64,000 nucleotides of DNA from Setomelanomma holmii (lineage: Eukaryota > Ascomycota > Dothideomycetes > Pleosporales > Phaeosphaeriaceae). The DNA is taken from contig ML978250.1 of the NCBI GenBank assembly GCA_010015745.1, positions 62,001-126,000 on the forward strand. The letters run 5' to 3'. Positions 32,695-44,058 of this stretch are shown piece by piece. The notes under the pieces are model-generated. The model was given only the letters and a program-made list of their open reading frames with translations, was not told the origin of the DNA and did not search any database. Within the stretch, counting starts at the first letter, position 1; each line of letters starts with the position of its first letter. The position numbers and the translations under genes were made by a program.

Positions 32695-34452
32695 TTGAGT
32701 CTTTCTGGTCTCCTCTCACGCTCTCTCTCCGCGACCAACACGCTCGACCTGCGCAAGCGCTTCAGCTCGAGATCGACCACACCCCCAGAACCCGCCCGTC
32801 TCTGCATTCCTCCAGGAGTAACTGATGCAGCTATTCGAACGTTTATCATGGCGAAAGTCGACACCGTCACACAGGCTGGGCTCCCAGTCACGCGTGAGGA
32901 GCTTGTAGACCTGCTTACGGTCTTCAAGGCCGAGATCGCTGAGCAGATTCGCGCCGCGCTCCAGGGCGATCCGCAGCCTTTTGTAACAAATGCAAGAACC
33001 ATACGGAGGCATGTCTCTCATCGAATGTGAACATTGACAGCATAGCTGATAGATATAGCCCGACGACGCCTCGTCACCTCCTACTTCGCCTGCAAAGTCT
33101 ATGCCTCCTACCACGGCAACGAATCTAGTACCTTCTACCACGTCCGCAAATTTTGGGCCATGGACACCGAAGAATGCGAAAAGGCGCCGCAGTCCACCAA
33201 AGGCACCTGCAAGACCATCAATAGTGCTGAAGACTCTCGAGCGTGATACCTATACGACGACGGTGAAGTCTATAACTATACGGAAGTTGGTCAATGGCGT
33301 CAAGGCCATCGATATCTGCAAGATCAGTGATGGAGAGCGCGAGGAGGACATACGCTAGGCCGCCACCATACCTTTGCCGCGAGAGCTGGAGGAAGACTCT
33401 CTAATCGAGGCTTCCCACACGTCATACACAAGTACCCCAAGTACGCTTTGTACAGACGTTCCGCCTGCTGCTCTGCTTGCATCCTCGCCTGCGTCTTCGC
33501 CTGCATTTACACCCGAATCTTCACCCGAATCCTCGGCCACATCTTCAACCACGTCCTCGCTCGCGGCTAGTACTGATATCTTGCGAAAAGATTTTGAACC
33601 TACTCAGCAACCAGGATCCCACTCAGCGATTGAAGAGGCTTGTCAGCCCGAGCCTACACAAGTTGTTTCTGCCCCAGTGGCGATATCGTCGATCATTCCA
33701 CCGATTCGCCCAGGCACTGAAACGGTCAACGCTCATTTTACACTACAATCGCTGAGGTTTCCAGTCGTAGCAGCTTCACAAAATCTGCGGCGGGCGCCTT
33801 TCACTGTGTCGCTCTCCCCAACGCTGGGTCAAAGACGCCAGCAACAACGCTTGTCGCACCACCAACTACGGCTTCAAGCTTTTCGCAACTTCCAGGCAGC
33901 TATACCAGTCTCACGTTGCAAGGCGAGGACTCGGGTATGGCCGATGCTTCGTCTTCGTCTCAGCCGATCTGTAGATCCATGCAGGCATCCGATCCCAACG
34001 CCAACAACAGCATGGATGGAGTAATCGACACGCCTGTCGACTCTAACAACGTCAATATGGACCTTTCGACCACAGTAGGAAACCTCACAACTGGCTCCGG
34101 GCTCTCTGCAAACACTTCCATTACCGATCTAGATCCTCCTGACGATGTTCATATGGGCGGAGTAGAGGACAACACAGTGCCCGAATTCAATGTCAATGGC
34201 ACACCATCAACGCCGGACTCCACGTCACCCTTACATACACCTGAGCACGCTGCTCAGGTGATGCAGGACGACTTCCCATCGGTCGAGGTTCAACAAAAGC
34301 CAGTATTGGTATCCTTCACTCAAGCCTCTAGTGCCCTCAATCCTGACAATTCCACCGAAGAGTGTCAGAAAAAATATTTCGATCCAAAAGTCGTCAAACG
34401 GAACGGACGATTCTCGCCAAGCGTAAAAGAGAGACCGTCCTCGAGTAGTTAA
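32695..34452 (+). pseudogene. Ser/Thr/Pro-rich low-complexity protein, probably disrupted
   Basis: Coding-like sequence on the forward strand spread over two frames. It starts with a short helical part (GVTDAAIRTFIMAKVD, REELVDLLTVFKAEIAEQIR). A Pro/Ser-rich basic part follows (33062-33355: SPPTSPAKSMPPTT, KNAKRRRSPPKAPARP, SITIRKLVNGVKAIDI), cut by TAG at 33356-33358, with the same frame continuing into Ser/Thr/Pro repeats (PAALLASSPASSPAFTPESS). Near 33740 it moves to another frame (KTPATTLVAPPTTASSFSQL, then DLDPPDDVHMGGVEDN), ending with basic FDPKVVKRNGRFSPSVKE at 34452. I recognise no domain. It could be a disordered nuclear protein with unseen introns, but the stop and the frame change suggest decay. 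Confidence 0.4.
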
Positions 34453-34873
34453 TCAAAATCCTGGGTTAATCAAGAACGCGATTCGAGGATTATGCCCAAG
34501 ATGCGGGTGCTGTCACGATAGCTGTATCACTGAACTTATCCAATCCATTCGTTCTTGGTCGAGTCGCAAAGTAGTGTTGAGCCCACGACAATCCGCACCA
34601 CACCCCGTCGAGCATCCACGTTTGCCAAATTCCTATGTCAACTATATCGGAATTGATCTGACGTGGACCTACGCATTATAGGAACAGTCTTGCTCCAGCA
34701 GACTGATGCACACACTCTCAAACCCTGGACGAGGAAGCGCGAGCCAATTAGTCCACGACACAGCGCCTTTGCGGCACTAATCACAAGCGTATGAAAGGTT
34801 TTATTGAAGCTAACGCTACCCGGACCTGGAACGTTCGGCATGAGTTTCGGAGTCGACCCGATAGTATACGACA
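34453..34873. other. Intergenic, no gene seen
   Basis: Convergent 3' flanks of the Ser/Thr/Pro-rich gene and the single-pass membrane protein gene. Confidence 0.45.
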
Positions 34874-35581
34874 TCATGGATATCTTGCCTCCAAACACAC
34901 CCCAAGCACTTCCTCCTTGTTGTAATTCTCTGGATATCCGCTCGCATTGTACTTCAGAAAGCAATTCCCACTCATCCCCACCATAAGCATAGCCAGCGTC
35001 CTATTGATCCACGCCGGCACAAATGTCGCGCCAATGCAAGTCGCGCCGATGTCGTTGTACTGATTTATTGTATCGCAAGCCTCTACGCAATCGCTTACAC
35101 TAGTCGCATGAATTGAACCTATGTCTTTTCCCACCCAGTCCGTGTTACAAGTAAGCTTGTATGTCGCGTTGGAAGAGGTGGTCCGAAACGTGCCGAGCGG
35201 GTATGAGCCGTTGGATATATCTGGACATCCAGTCTTCGGTATGTCGGATGCGTCGGATGGGTTGGAAGGTGTCAGGGACGCGAACGGAGTTTGATACGCA
35301 GTCGAACACGCGCTGGTCTGAGCCTGGATGGTAGTGTCGCTGCTAGAACCTGAAAGCCTCTTTCCTTCTACCGCCTTGCCAATGAACCCGCCTACGAGAC
35401 CTGCGAGGATCGCGATGATGAGACCTAAGAGGCATAGAGCTGGCCACTTCGTCCATCGTGGCCTAGCCTTCGAATCCGTGTTGAGACGTGAAGAGGGCTC
35501 GGGTATGCTGGGGACTATGTACTTGTCGCGTTGATCGTGGACCAGATACAATGGCGCATTCTCGTGGATGGTTTCAGGCAA
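34874..35581 (-). CDS. Single-pass membrane protein with a Cys-rich PAN/apple-like extracellular domain
   Basis: A clean frame of 235 aa with a short cytoplasmic N-terminus (ENAPLYLVHDQRDKYIVPSI), one TM helix (ALCLLGLIIAILAGLVGGF) and an extracellular domain with six or more cysteines: GCPDISNGSYPLGTF, YKLTCNTDWVGKDIGSIHAT, DCVEACDTINQYN, GATCIGATFVPAWINRTLAM, GNCFLKYNASG. This layout is frequent in Dothideomycete genomes; the Cys pattern resembles PAN/apple folds that bind sugars or proteins. Function unknown. The frame has no ATG at its start: the first codon before PETIHENAP is TTG, and a TAA lies upstream in frame, so either an upstream exon exists, the start was lost, or it begins elsewhere. 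N-glycosylation sequons occur (NGS, NAT, NRT, NAS). Confidence 0.55.
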   Translation of the reverse strand: MPETIHENAPLYLVHDQRDKYIVPSIPEPSSRLNTDSKARPRWTKWPALCLLGLIIAILAGLVGGFIGKAVEGKRLSGSSSDTTIQAQTSACSTAYQTPFASLTPSNPSDASDIPKTGCPDISNGSYPLGTFRTTSSNATYKLTCNTDWVGKDIGSIHATSVSDCVEACDTINQYNDIGATCIGATFVPAWINRTLAMLMVGMSGNCFLKYNASGYPENYNKEEVLGVCLEARYP

Positions 35582-36731
35582 GGCAGATAAGTTGCCAGGT
35601 GGTTGTTATACGTGCTGTGTTGTATAGGTCAATACAGAAGCCTCTTGCAAGGTGATGGTAAAGCGCACCATCGTATGATTCTCCATGACTTCGAAATTGC
35701 GGTCACAAGAGGGAACTGCGAGAGAAAAGACCTTGCTTAAGAGGACCGAATGATAGAAACATGAATATAATAAAGAAAGTGGAAGCGCAAGATGGAAGGC
35801 TGAACCCAGATCCTAAAGATCACCCCGTTGGTCGGTGGGGTCCAAAGCCACAAAATGTAGCTGCACGTTTGAGTGGCAGTGAAACGCCACAAGGCCGCCA
35901 ATCTACGTCCGATGCGCCAATTACAAAAGAGCAGGGCCTCATCGAGCTTTCGCAATTCTTTGAAAGGCCCACAGATCCCGCGGGAAGGTCAGGTGTCCGA
36001 CATCTTCCTAATAAGCTGTAGAGCAAGGTGAATGCTGTTCTTGCTGTCCGCGGTGGCGACGTACCTGTGCAATCTGACTATTCACACAAGCGCTCACTAC
36101 CAATGCGAGTTTAGGAGTTGAAGTCAAACAATGTGAGTTCTAGTGAGTGTTTCAGCTCCCAAGTCGAGGCACAAAGTTGAGATTAGAGGAAGCCTGTCGT
36201 GTTCCTCTATTCACATTGAGTCTTATCTGTACATCCTCAAGCTCGTCTATTGCTTTGATGCATACCCTGCGGCGTCTTGAAGGCTGCCGAACCGGGGTCT
36301 ACTTCCAAATGGGCATCGTGGGGGGTTCGTATGTTGCTTCACAGCCTGGATGGGGTAAATGTGGCAATCGATTCCGCGCGTCCCGGTTCTACACCTTGCA
36401 CTCCGCGTAGCAGTCTTGCTTTCTCCTAAATTATTATATTCAAAGGTAATCCGAAAAGCTTCAGAGAGAGTAGTTTAAACGCGCAGTAGCTAAGCATCGG
36501 CATGGAAAATGCTGTTCATGATAGTACGACGGTACGTTCGCAAATGGAAGCACAAGATTCATACAATTAGGCAGAACAAAAGTCAAAACTGCAAAGCCCG
36601 AGCTAAATCCCAACATTTATGCCACCATTAGATCCTCGAGATAAAAGACATGCTGAGCAAAGGACAACTAGCCGCCGAGTACCGATCGAGTTCCAGCTAA
36701 GGACACGCCTAAGCAAGGTCTTTTGTTGAAG
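35582..36731. other. Intergenic, no gene supported
   Basis: About 1.1 kb with only short open frames (for example 35761-36021 and 36147-36410 on the plus strand), no motif recognised. Confidence 0.45.
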
Positions 36732-39021
36732 TCAACCATCGTGCAACATTCGTTTCCCCCAACTAACCTTTCTCCACTTTTTCCCCTCCCGACTCTCTCC
36801 ACCTCCCCTCCCTTCTTCTTCACCAACCGCCTCCTCAACCCTGATTCTCACCGTCCCCTTCCCATCATCCGTAGCCGTCATACTCACCTTCCGACTTCCA
36901 GACTTCCAATCCTCACTGTCGGACTCCCCGCCGCGTAAATGATATCCTGCACTTTTCTGCCCAATAGTACACCATCGGTTACGTAAGACGTGAGGCCCAG
37001 GATGACGAGGGTGTATGTATTCGCGAGGATGTATGGTTTGAAGAGTGCATAGGGCTTGTAAAGAGTAGCGGCTCACGTCATTGGTCAGGGCGGTGGGGAC
37101 GAGTTTGGAGTTACTGCCGTTGCGTTAGCGTGGGTTTGGCGAAGGTGTCGGGTGAGTTAAATTGCTAAGGTACGGGTGGTATGCACATAAACAACCGGTT
37201 ATGCATAAAGCTCACCGTCGTGTTGAAACTCAGCTCTTCGATCAAAAAACTTAGAGTTTCGTTCCGTGCAACCATTTTATTGCTCAATCGTTGATCGCTC
37301 AATTCAAATACATCCGACTTGTTTCCGCCTTGCATACAGCCCCTTTTCCTCGTCCATCTCGAAAAATGCGTCTAGGTCTCGACTGCCCAGTAAGCTTGTG
37401 CGTTGGATGGGTGACTCGATGACACCGCACTGTTCTGCTGCTTCAAGTGTCGTTGAGTTGATCGGGCTGGTGTCGTTGAACCATGCGAATTTGCCGACTA
37501 GCTGGTCGCAGAAGGTCCACATGAAGTCGTTGTAGGCGTGTTGAGTCATGTTCGATTGGGTGTCTGCGCGGTCGGTCGGAAAGAGGATGGTAGAGCCGAG
37601 ACTGTACTTGCCAAATACTTCCTGGTTGCCGTGTTGTCGTGAGATGTTGAGGGTGTAAGATGCATAGTGTGGTTTACAGACTTGAAAGTGGCGCAATTTT
37701 ATTCTTTCGCCACTTTCATTGATAACAAGGAGCAGAAGGTCATCCATAGCTCGTTGATGGGTCGCGAGGGAGTTTTTATGGCGCGGATGTCAGACTGCGG
37801 TCAGTTGGCCCGTGCTATTATATGTTGGGACGAATGCATAACAAGCGCTATCCGTTTCTTGTCAGGTGCTGGAAGTGATTGCCATACTCTCTTCCAAGAA
37901 AGCTGTGATCTTCTCAGTCTCGGTAGTGTTTGCCTCTTCGCACGTGACGATAGGCGCCAAGAAAGAAACAGAGTAAGCCGAGTTGTTGTATGGCAAGTCC
38001 GCTAGTAGTATCTCGACTAGAGAAGAGGTCGCTGCGGTGATCAAGTTGAGGGCGGTGGGCGGACATGTGAACCATCTGCTTTCGTCGTCGAGATTCTGGG
38101 TCTAGCCACGCCGTATTGGCGGCGAGTAAGAGAAGCGATGTGCCTCACTTGTGTTTGCTATCGGAGGGTAAGGCATCATGGCCTCGATGTAGATAACATC
38201 GGTGTCGCTATAGACGAACAGAGTGGCAGGCGTGAAGAAACACGGAAGCAGCAGGCTCCTGAAGATGGTGTAAGCCAGCTGTCAACCATTCAGTGCACAA
38301 ATGGAGCCTGTCCATCCTCGCCACTTCGCTTTTTTACTGCGAGACGACAAGATACCATGTAGGTAGACAGACTTCTGGTTCGCAAACGATTGCTGACACG
38401 ACAAGCAAACATTACGGCTTACCATGCGAAGAAGGCAATGGCCGATCCCAGCCGCATCTTCCGCAGCATGTCCTAGTTCAGTAGCAATAGAGGTGATGTG
38501 TCAGCGCTGAAAGTACTGTTGCAAGCTGAAACAGTCATATCCCTCTTTTTCAGTGTGCGCCAAAGCCATTGGGTATACGCCGTCCATACACTTGCACCGA
38601 GACATATCTGAGCGAGAATCGCGAAAGCGGTGCCGAATCTGCATGGATTAGCATGATAATAAGACGTAAGAGGTTCCGAAGCTCACCTAGTTTTCTCCTC
38701 CTGTTGACTAGAATTGCCGACGACCTTCCCACGAAGCTTCGGGTAGAAGACGCAATGCGCGATGCTCATAGCAAGACCAACGAGAAAGAAGATCACCATA
38801 AGCAATGGTGATCGTCATTCGTGTATGTGACGCTTGTTCCAGCCTTGCACGAGACGCGAACCACGTCTCTCAAGTAGAGGCGTAATTCTTGGTGAAGAAG
38901 GTTTCCGCGGAATAAGGTGTGCAGGGCATGGTAGGGGCGTTATTGCATTTTCGAGATCGATGTCTTCGATGGATGATTTTCTTGTAGAAGAAGACCGCTC
39001 TGACGCCACGGAGGCCGCCAT
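36732..39021 (-). pseudogene. Multipass membrane protein of a fungal family, with at least five in-frame stops
   Basis: The gene can be followed through good splice sites: exon 1 39021-38687, exon 2 38638-38423, exon 3 from 38258, all phase-matched. Sequence in order: acidic/basic N-terminus (SSTRKSSIEDIDLENAI), TM helix (LLMVIFFLVGLAMSIAHC), RGKVVGNSSQQEEKTR, TM (FGTAFAILAQICLGASVW), TAYTQWLWRTLKKRDM, RKMRLGSAIAFFAW, then a large extracellular domain (FTPATLFVYSDTDVIYIE, YSVSFLAPIVTCEEAN, VFGKYSLGSTILFPTD, SRDLDAFFEMDEEKGLY) and a last TM near 37.0 kb (LANTYTLVILGLTSYVTDGV). This is a common Pezizomycotina family of unknown function. In-frame stops: TGA 38817-38815, TAG 38475-38473, TAG 38104-38102, TGA 37864-37862, TGA 37792-37790; also TGA 37306-37304 near the expected end of that exon. 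There is no indel in the exons, so the damage is purely by substitution. Confidence 0.7.
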
Positions 39022-40165
39022 GATGATGCTTGATGGTGCAGTCAGTATTACCGGATGTATCGACGATATATGTTAGACGGGGCCATACGTGCATGCACAG
39101 ACTGCGATGCTGTAAAGTGGTGCGGTACGGACGCAGGCCTTGCTCAGCCTGGTTCATCGCGAAGAGTACGATATCGTACTCTTGATTGAGTGATTGATCG
39201 AGAACCCCAAATTGTATCTCAGCCAAGAACGCCACCATATCACATGCATGTTGTAATCGTTCAGCCTTGTTCTGGTCGTAAGGTGAGCTCGTATGGTCAG
39301 TCCTACGGCAAGGTTGATTCTGACAAGGCTGACAGGGCAAAGCGCTTTGCAACCTGCAACATCAATGATGTTATTCACAGCTCTAGATTGACTGATGATG
39401 ATGATGGTGATGGAGGAGTTCTCGACCATGCGACGGTAGTAGTGAGTCCTGGCCGTTATCAGTAGCTTACAGGGGTTCCTGCAGCGTTAAGCATAAGCGA
39501 ATCAACTACGCCTCAACCATGGTAGTGGGTCCAGGACCCCATCACGCAGGTTCCGCTGCAATGTGGCTGAGCACTGACAATCTCAAAGTAGTATTCAAAT
39601 TTGAGCAAAGGCAACCACCAATCGGATGTCTGCCTTCGAGAACGTGAGAGGGAGTCAGACACCATCTCAGTCTCATCGGACGATCGTCGTGGTGACTCTC
39701 CCTCGCAGGACTTACGGCTGTCGACCTGTCTTGTGTGCGAACGTGAAGAAATCAGGGCGCAGTATTCTGATGATTGGAGATCATCGCTGGAGACGGCAAA
39801 GAATGGCGACGCAAGCTGCACGCAATATTCCCTCATCCTAGAGAGGAAAATGAATGCGATGTCTGCATCTGATTGTAAAGCTGGAGCATGTGAGGAGACA
39901 ACAAGAACTCTTGGCAGAAGCGCAGTCTGCCTTACGCATGTTACATATCTAAGACAAGTGCGCGTTCCGTTATCTTTTCAGATTGTGGGTGGATTCTGCC
40001 TGACTGTTTGAAGTGAGACAGAATGAGAAAATTCTTGATCAGGGCTTGGACGGAAGTTTAGGCATGATCGATCATTCATTATTCTATTCATCTCGCCTTT
40101 ATCTCGTTAGTCGTGCAAACATGCTCCCTGAAGACATGCAGAATGGCATCGTCGACTAGGCCGCC
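39022..40165. other. Intergenic, no gene supported
   Basis: More than 1.1 kb with short overlapping open frames on both strands; none recognised. Confidence 0.45.
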
Positions 40166-41963
40166 TCAACAGAGCTGTATAGCAGGGAAGTAGCGAGGTC
40201 CTGAGAAGCCATAACACTGCACGCTCTCAATGTCGATGTTGCCGTCGTGCGTTGGGCTCCAAAGCTTGAGTAAGACGTTGCGTCCCGAGCTTCCATACCC
40301 GTTAGTAGTTGCAGAGTGTTCGTCAGTGCATGACTTACATGGCTGGATGAAACTTGATCGTAATTTTGCTCTTGTTTCTCGCAATGAAGAACCTCGCATG
40401 AGGTGCGATCAGACCCTCAGTTTCTGGTAGAGGCTCCGATGGCTGAATCCGACTTGGCGCATCAAGTTGAGTCGCTCGCAACGGCTGTGCATACCGCTGC
40501 CTCCTCTCGCGCCATTCATCGTATGTACTGTAGTCAAGAGCACGTGCACGACGGAGCCCGCCAAAGCGAGGCGTTATCTCCTCATTTTCGTCGTCAGTCT
40601 CTGCGCGCCAGCGGCTTTCCCGACGCAAGCGGTCCGCGATAATTGCAGCACTTGGTAGCTCTTCATTCGATTCAGATTCAGACTCTTCTTCGTCGCTTGC
40701 GGTTGTCACGGTGAATGGCGGTGGAGTAGGAGCCAAAACTCGAACGATGCCAGGATAATCACAAATATCGCCGGACATGTTGTCTGCATCACGTCTGGAC
40801 TGGTGCTGACTTTGAATGTGGTCATGTTCAGGATGTACCCAAGGCTCTAGACCTTGCCGTTGTGTCCGTAGACGGAGATTCTCGATACGTTGCTCCATCT
40901 CTTCTTGCGCGCCCTGACGAAATTGTTGCCATATGTATCGGTCTTCGATCGCTTCCCTGAGGGACAGTTCCTCGTCGTCCGCAGGAGAACTTGGAGCGGG
41001 TGACTCTTTGGCCGGTTGTGACGAGTATTGAAGATCGTAACGTGACGTACTCGAGAGTAAATCCTTCGCGGACATGGACACGAAGATTAGACCTTCTTGG
41101 ACTCTGTTTTACATTAGCAGCGCTCAAATGGTGTGAAGAATCACGTACGGCGCTGTGAAGCCCCGATCTGGTGCTCGAATGACGATCTTCTCCAATGCGA
41201 ACGGCGCACTTCCCCGGTGCTTCAACAGCAGGTTGCATCGTGATCTCTCGCTGCAATACACGCTGTGGTTGTTCCTGAGCACGTTTTCGACCTTGTGTAT
41301 TCCAATAGGGTGGTCTTTGTCATAGTATTCTCCGCCGTCACAGCTCAAGACCTCCATCTTGAGACGTCCTGATACGACCTGGCCCTTCCGACCGTACTTG
41401 AAGCCATCGTGTTCAGGCCGTTTCGTTGCGGTGTGAACCAGCTTCCTACGTTTTGCCTGTCGGCGATCGCTGCTGACGTCGACAATCGGGCTACGCGGGC
41501 GGGTGACTGGACTTGACAGAGTAGAAGGGTTGCTGAGAGGTATGTCGCTCAAGGAATCTAGAAGGTCAGCAGCGGATTCCATGTCAGCACGCGCCTGCGA
41601 GATGCGAGCTGAGGAACGACGTAGATAGCGCTCGCTTGGCTGAGCACGTGGGCGGTTGGGATTCGCTGTTGGAGGTCGTCGTAGAAGGTTATCTGTAGGT
41701 TCGCTATCTCGTGGAGGCCCAAAGAGTCTGTGCATGGGCCCACGGCGAGTGGGCCGCGGTGTGCGGCGGGGTACAGCAGCTGCATCGTTCGCAGGCGGTG
41801 AATCTCGTTCAGTGAACGATCGCAGAGCTCGGCTTATCGAGCCACTTCCTCTCGAGCGAGGTGTGGAAGACGAGGATGCCGAGGCATGGGGATAGTCGAA
41901 GTTGCCAGCTGTGAAGGGGAAGCTGGCCGGCGGGGGTGATGGAGATGTGGGAGGTCGGGGCAT
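40166..41963 (-). CDS. Conserved fungal protein with a split beta-sandwich-like domain, function unknown
   Basis: Exons 41963-41149, 41103-40339 and 40289-40166 give 567 aa with clean joins. The N-terminal 180 aa are disordered (Ser/Pro/Arg-rich). A conserved region follows: RLKMEVLSCDGGEYYDKDHP, VLRNNHSVYCSERSRCNLLL, KHRGSAPFALEKIVIRAPD, then across intron 1 the junction FTAPVQEGLIFVSMS. A long acidic, Gln/Arg-rich insert (residues about 300-520) precedes the final strands ARFFIARNKSKITIKFHPA and SGRNVLLKLWSPTHDGNIDI, ending YGFSGPRYFPAIQLC. The two conserved halves look like one beta-sandwich (galactose-binding/DOC-like in pattern) interrupted by the disordered insert. I know similar sequences from other Pezizomycotina but no function. 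The start at 41963 is the first ATG; the frame is open a little further upstream. Confidence 0.7.
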
Positions 41964-42357
41964 GAAGTATAGATTCACCGCTCACATTGGAGTGATGAAA
42001 TATTATAGGAGATCGAACCGCTTTCGGGAGGTGCAATATGTATCAGGAAGCGCAGGATGACACAGGGCGAAGTCGGTCAGGCTGAGGTGACGTTAGACGA
42101 GCAGCTGTCCTCGTGCAGCCCCACGCGGCGCGGGGTATGCACGGGCCCAACCTTAATCTTAAAGTTAGTCTATCGCAGAGCCGCAGGTACCGAATCGTCA
42201 CCGCTCCACCTTTGCTTGATATCCGCCAACTCTGGTTCACCTCGTATTGTGGCATCTGTAAGGGCCTTGTCGCGTTCACACGCACTTCACTAGTGTTCAC
42301 TCGAGCTTCCTATATTTACGTAGCATTGCCCCTGCTCCAAACAACAGAATCGAAAAT
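41964..42357. promoter_or_regulatory. Divergent promoter between the conserved protein and AOS1
   Basis: 394 bp between two divergently transcribed conserved genes; it must serve both. No specific element assigned. Confidence 0.5.
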
Positions 42358-43725
42358 ATGGCGGACCCGACCGCGCCTTCCACGATGCCAGCTCCAGCGA
42401 CCAATGGCACCTTCCCGGCTGAGGATGCGGCTGGTCAGACTGTTGCTGCCATCGCCGAGGCCGACAAGATCTCTGCAGGTAAGAACACCCATATATGAAG
42501 CTTGAAGCATACTCAGACTGTGTCTTAGATGAAATCGCCCTCTACGACCGACAGATTCGCCTCTGGGGTGTCCAAGCGCAAGAGAAGTGAGAGCGCGTCG
42601 ACGGATTGTCCTAGCCACGCATTGACACATGATAGAATCCGGACCGCCAACATCCTTCTCGTCTCGATCAAGGCCCTTGCCGACGAAATCGCCAAGAATC
42701 TTGTCCTCGCTGGCATAGGTTCCATCACACTCGCAGATCATGAGGTCGTCACGGAGGAAGATCTGGGCGCTCAGTTCTTCGTCAGCGAAGCCGACATAGG
42801 CAAGAATGTATGGCACGTCAGCTATGCTTTCGTGTCCATCTGCTGACGTATCCAGCGCGCTGAAGCTGCAGCTCCCCAAGTCCAGAAACTCAATCCGCGC
42901 GTCAAGGTGAACGTGATCCCTCGTGATGTGCGCAACGATCCCGACACGAGCTTCTACGCCTCCTACGACATCATCATTGCGACCGATCTCGACTTCATGT
43001 CCTTAAGCGCTCTCAACTCGGGCGCACGGATCGCACAGAAACCCTTCTACGCCGGTGCGTCACACGGCATGTACGGCTACATCTTCGCCGACCTCGTAGA
43101 CCACAGCTTCGTAATCGAGCGCGAGCGAAGCAATAAGGCGACACAAGTGGGACCCGAGAGCACAACAAGGCGGGTCACCGGTATTCAGACAAAGCGAGAG
43201 AATAGTAAGGTGATCGAGATGGTGACCAAGCAGGAGATATACAGTCCGCTCTTGCTGATCAAAGACTCGCCACTTCCTCCCGAGATCGGCAACAACCCCA
43301 GGCGGCTAAGGAAGGTACATCCGCTTCTCAGTCTCGTGCGCGCACTATGGGAGTATCAGCGCGATGGACATGGCATATACCCGACGATTCAGACCCAGGA
43401 CCTTATCAAGTTCACCACAATCGCTTCTGAGAAGCACAAAGAGCTCATGCTTCCACCGGACACACTCAAGGCCGAGCACCTTCGCAGCTTCATACAAAAT
43501 CTGGGTAGTGAGCTCGCACCTGTCACGGCCTTCCTTGGCGGTCAACTTGCACAGGATGTCATCAATGTGCTTGGTCACCGGGAACAACCGATCCAGAACT
43601 TGATGCTGTTCGACGGCGAGGAGAGCGCGGGTCCAGTGTATGCGCTGCATCCTATCTTTCCTGGAACTCCGCTACCCATCATCACAGGTATCCCCTCCCT
43701 CAATGCGCCCATCATGGTTGTCTGA
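42358..43725 (+). CDS. AOS1: SUMO-activating enzyme E1 subunit AOS1 (Rad31/SAE1)
   Basis: Exons 42358-42478, 42529-42586, 42636-42807 and 42856-43725 give 406 aa. AOS1 pairs with UBA2 to adenylate SUMO in the nucleus; it supplies the ThiF/MoeB-like half that lacks the catalytic cysteine. The hallmark start is present: DEIALYDRQIRLWGVQAQEK then IRTANILLVSIKALADEIAK, NLVLAGIGSITLADHEVVTE and EEDLGAQFFVSEADIGKNRA. Later blocks: LNPRVKVNVIPRDV, YDIIIATDLDF, FYAGASHGMYGYIFADLVDH, and the C-terminal adenylation block SELAPVTAFLGGQLAQDVIN with NLMLFDGEESAGPVYAL. Length fits fungal AOS1. All joins are phase-correct and the frame is clean. It could be confused with the UBA1 N-terminal half, but length and sequence fit AOS1. 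Confidence 0.93.
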
Positions 43726-44058
43726 GTGAAGTTGCCGCATTACAGAAAGTGGAACTGGCAAAGGATCGTGTGGATAGCACAACTTGAAAGCCAGAGAGCT
43801 GCATGGTGACGGCGACATGGACAGCAGGAAGGGCGATAAGGATGGGCCGCTGAGCGATATGGACAGGATGATCAGCAATATGAATGCGAGGATGAGCCAC
43901 ATGGACGGCATGATGAAGCCAGCGATGAAGCACCGCTACATAGATACCCAAAGACATGCTAGGCATAGCGTCACCGGCGTAAGATGGCAGTCCAGAGGGA
44001 CATGGACTTGAATCCAACGCATACAGATATACTGCTGTATCTCTCACTCCTACACTTT
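43726..44058. other. Convergent 3' region between AOS1 and PBN1
   Basis: 333 bp shared 3' flanks. A Met/Asp-rich low-complexity stretch (43810-43925, repeated atgga/gatg motifs) gives open frames on both strands but is probably UTR. Confidence 0.45.

Noticed and set aside
43784..44011. Met/Asp-rich small protein after AOS1
   Set aside because: Low-complexity sequence in the AOS1 3' region, open on both strands by composition; no start context or homology.
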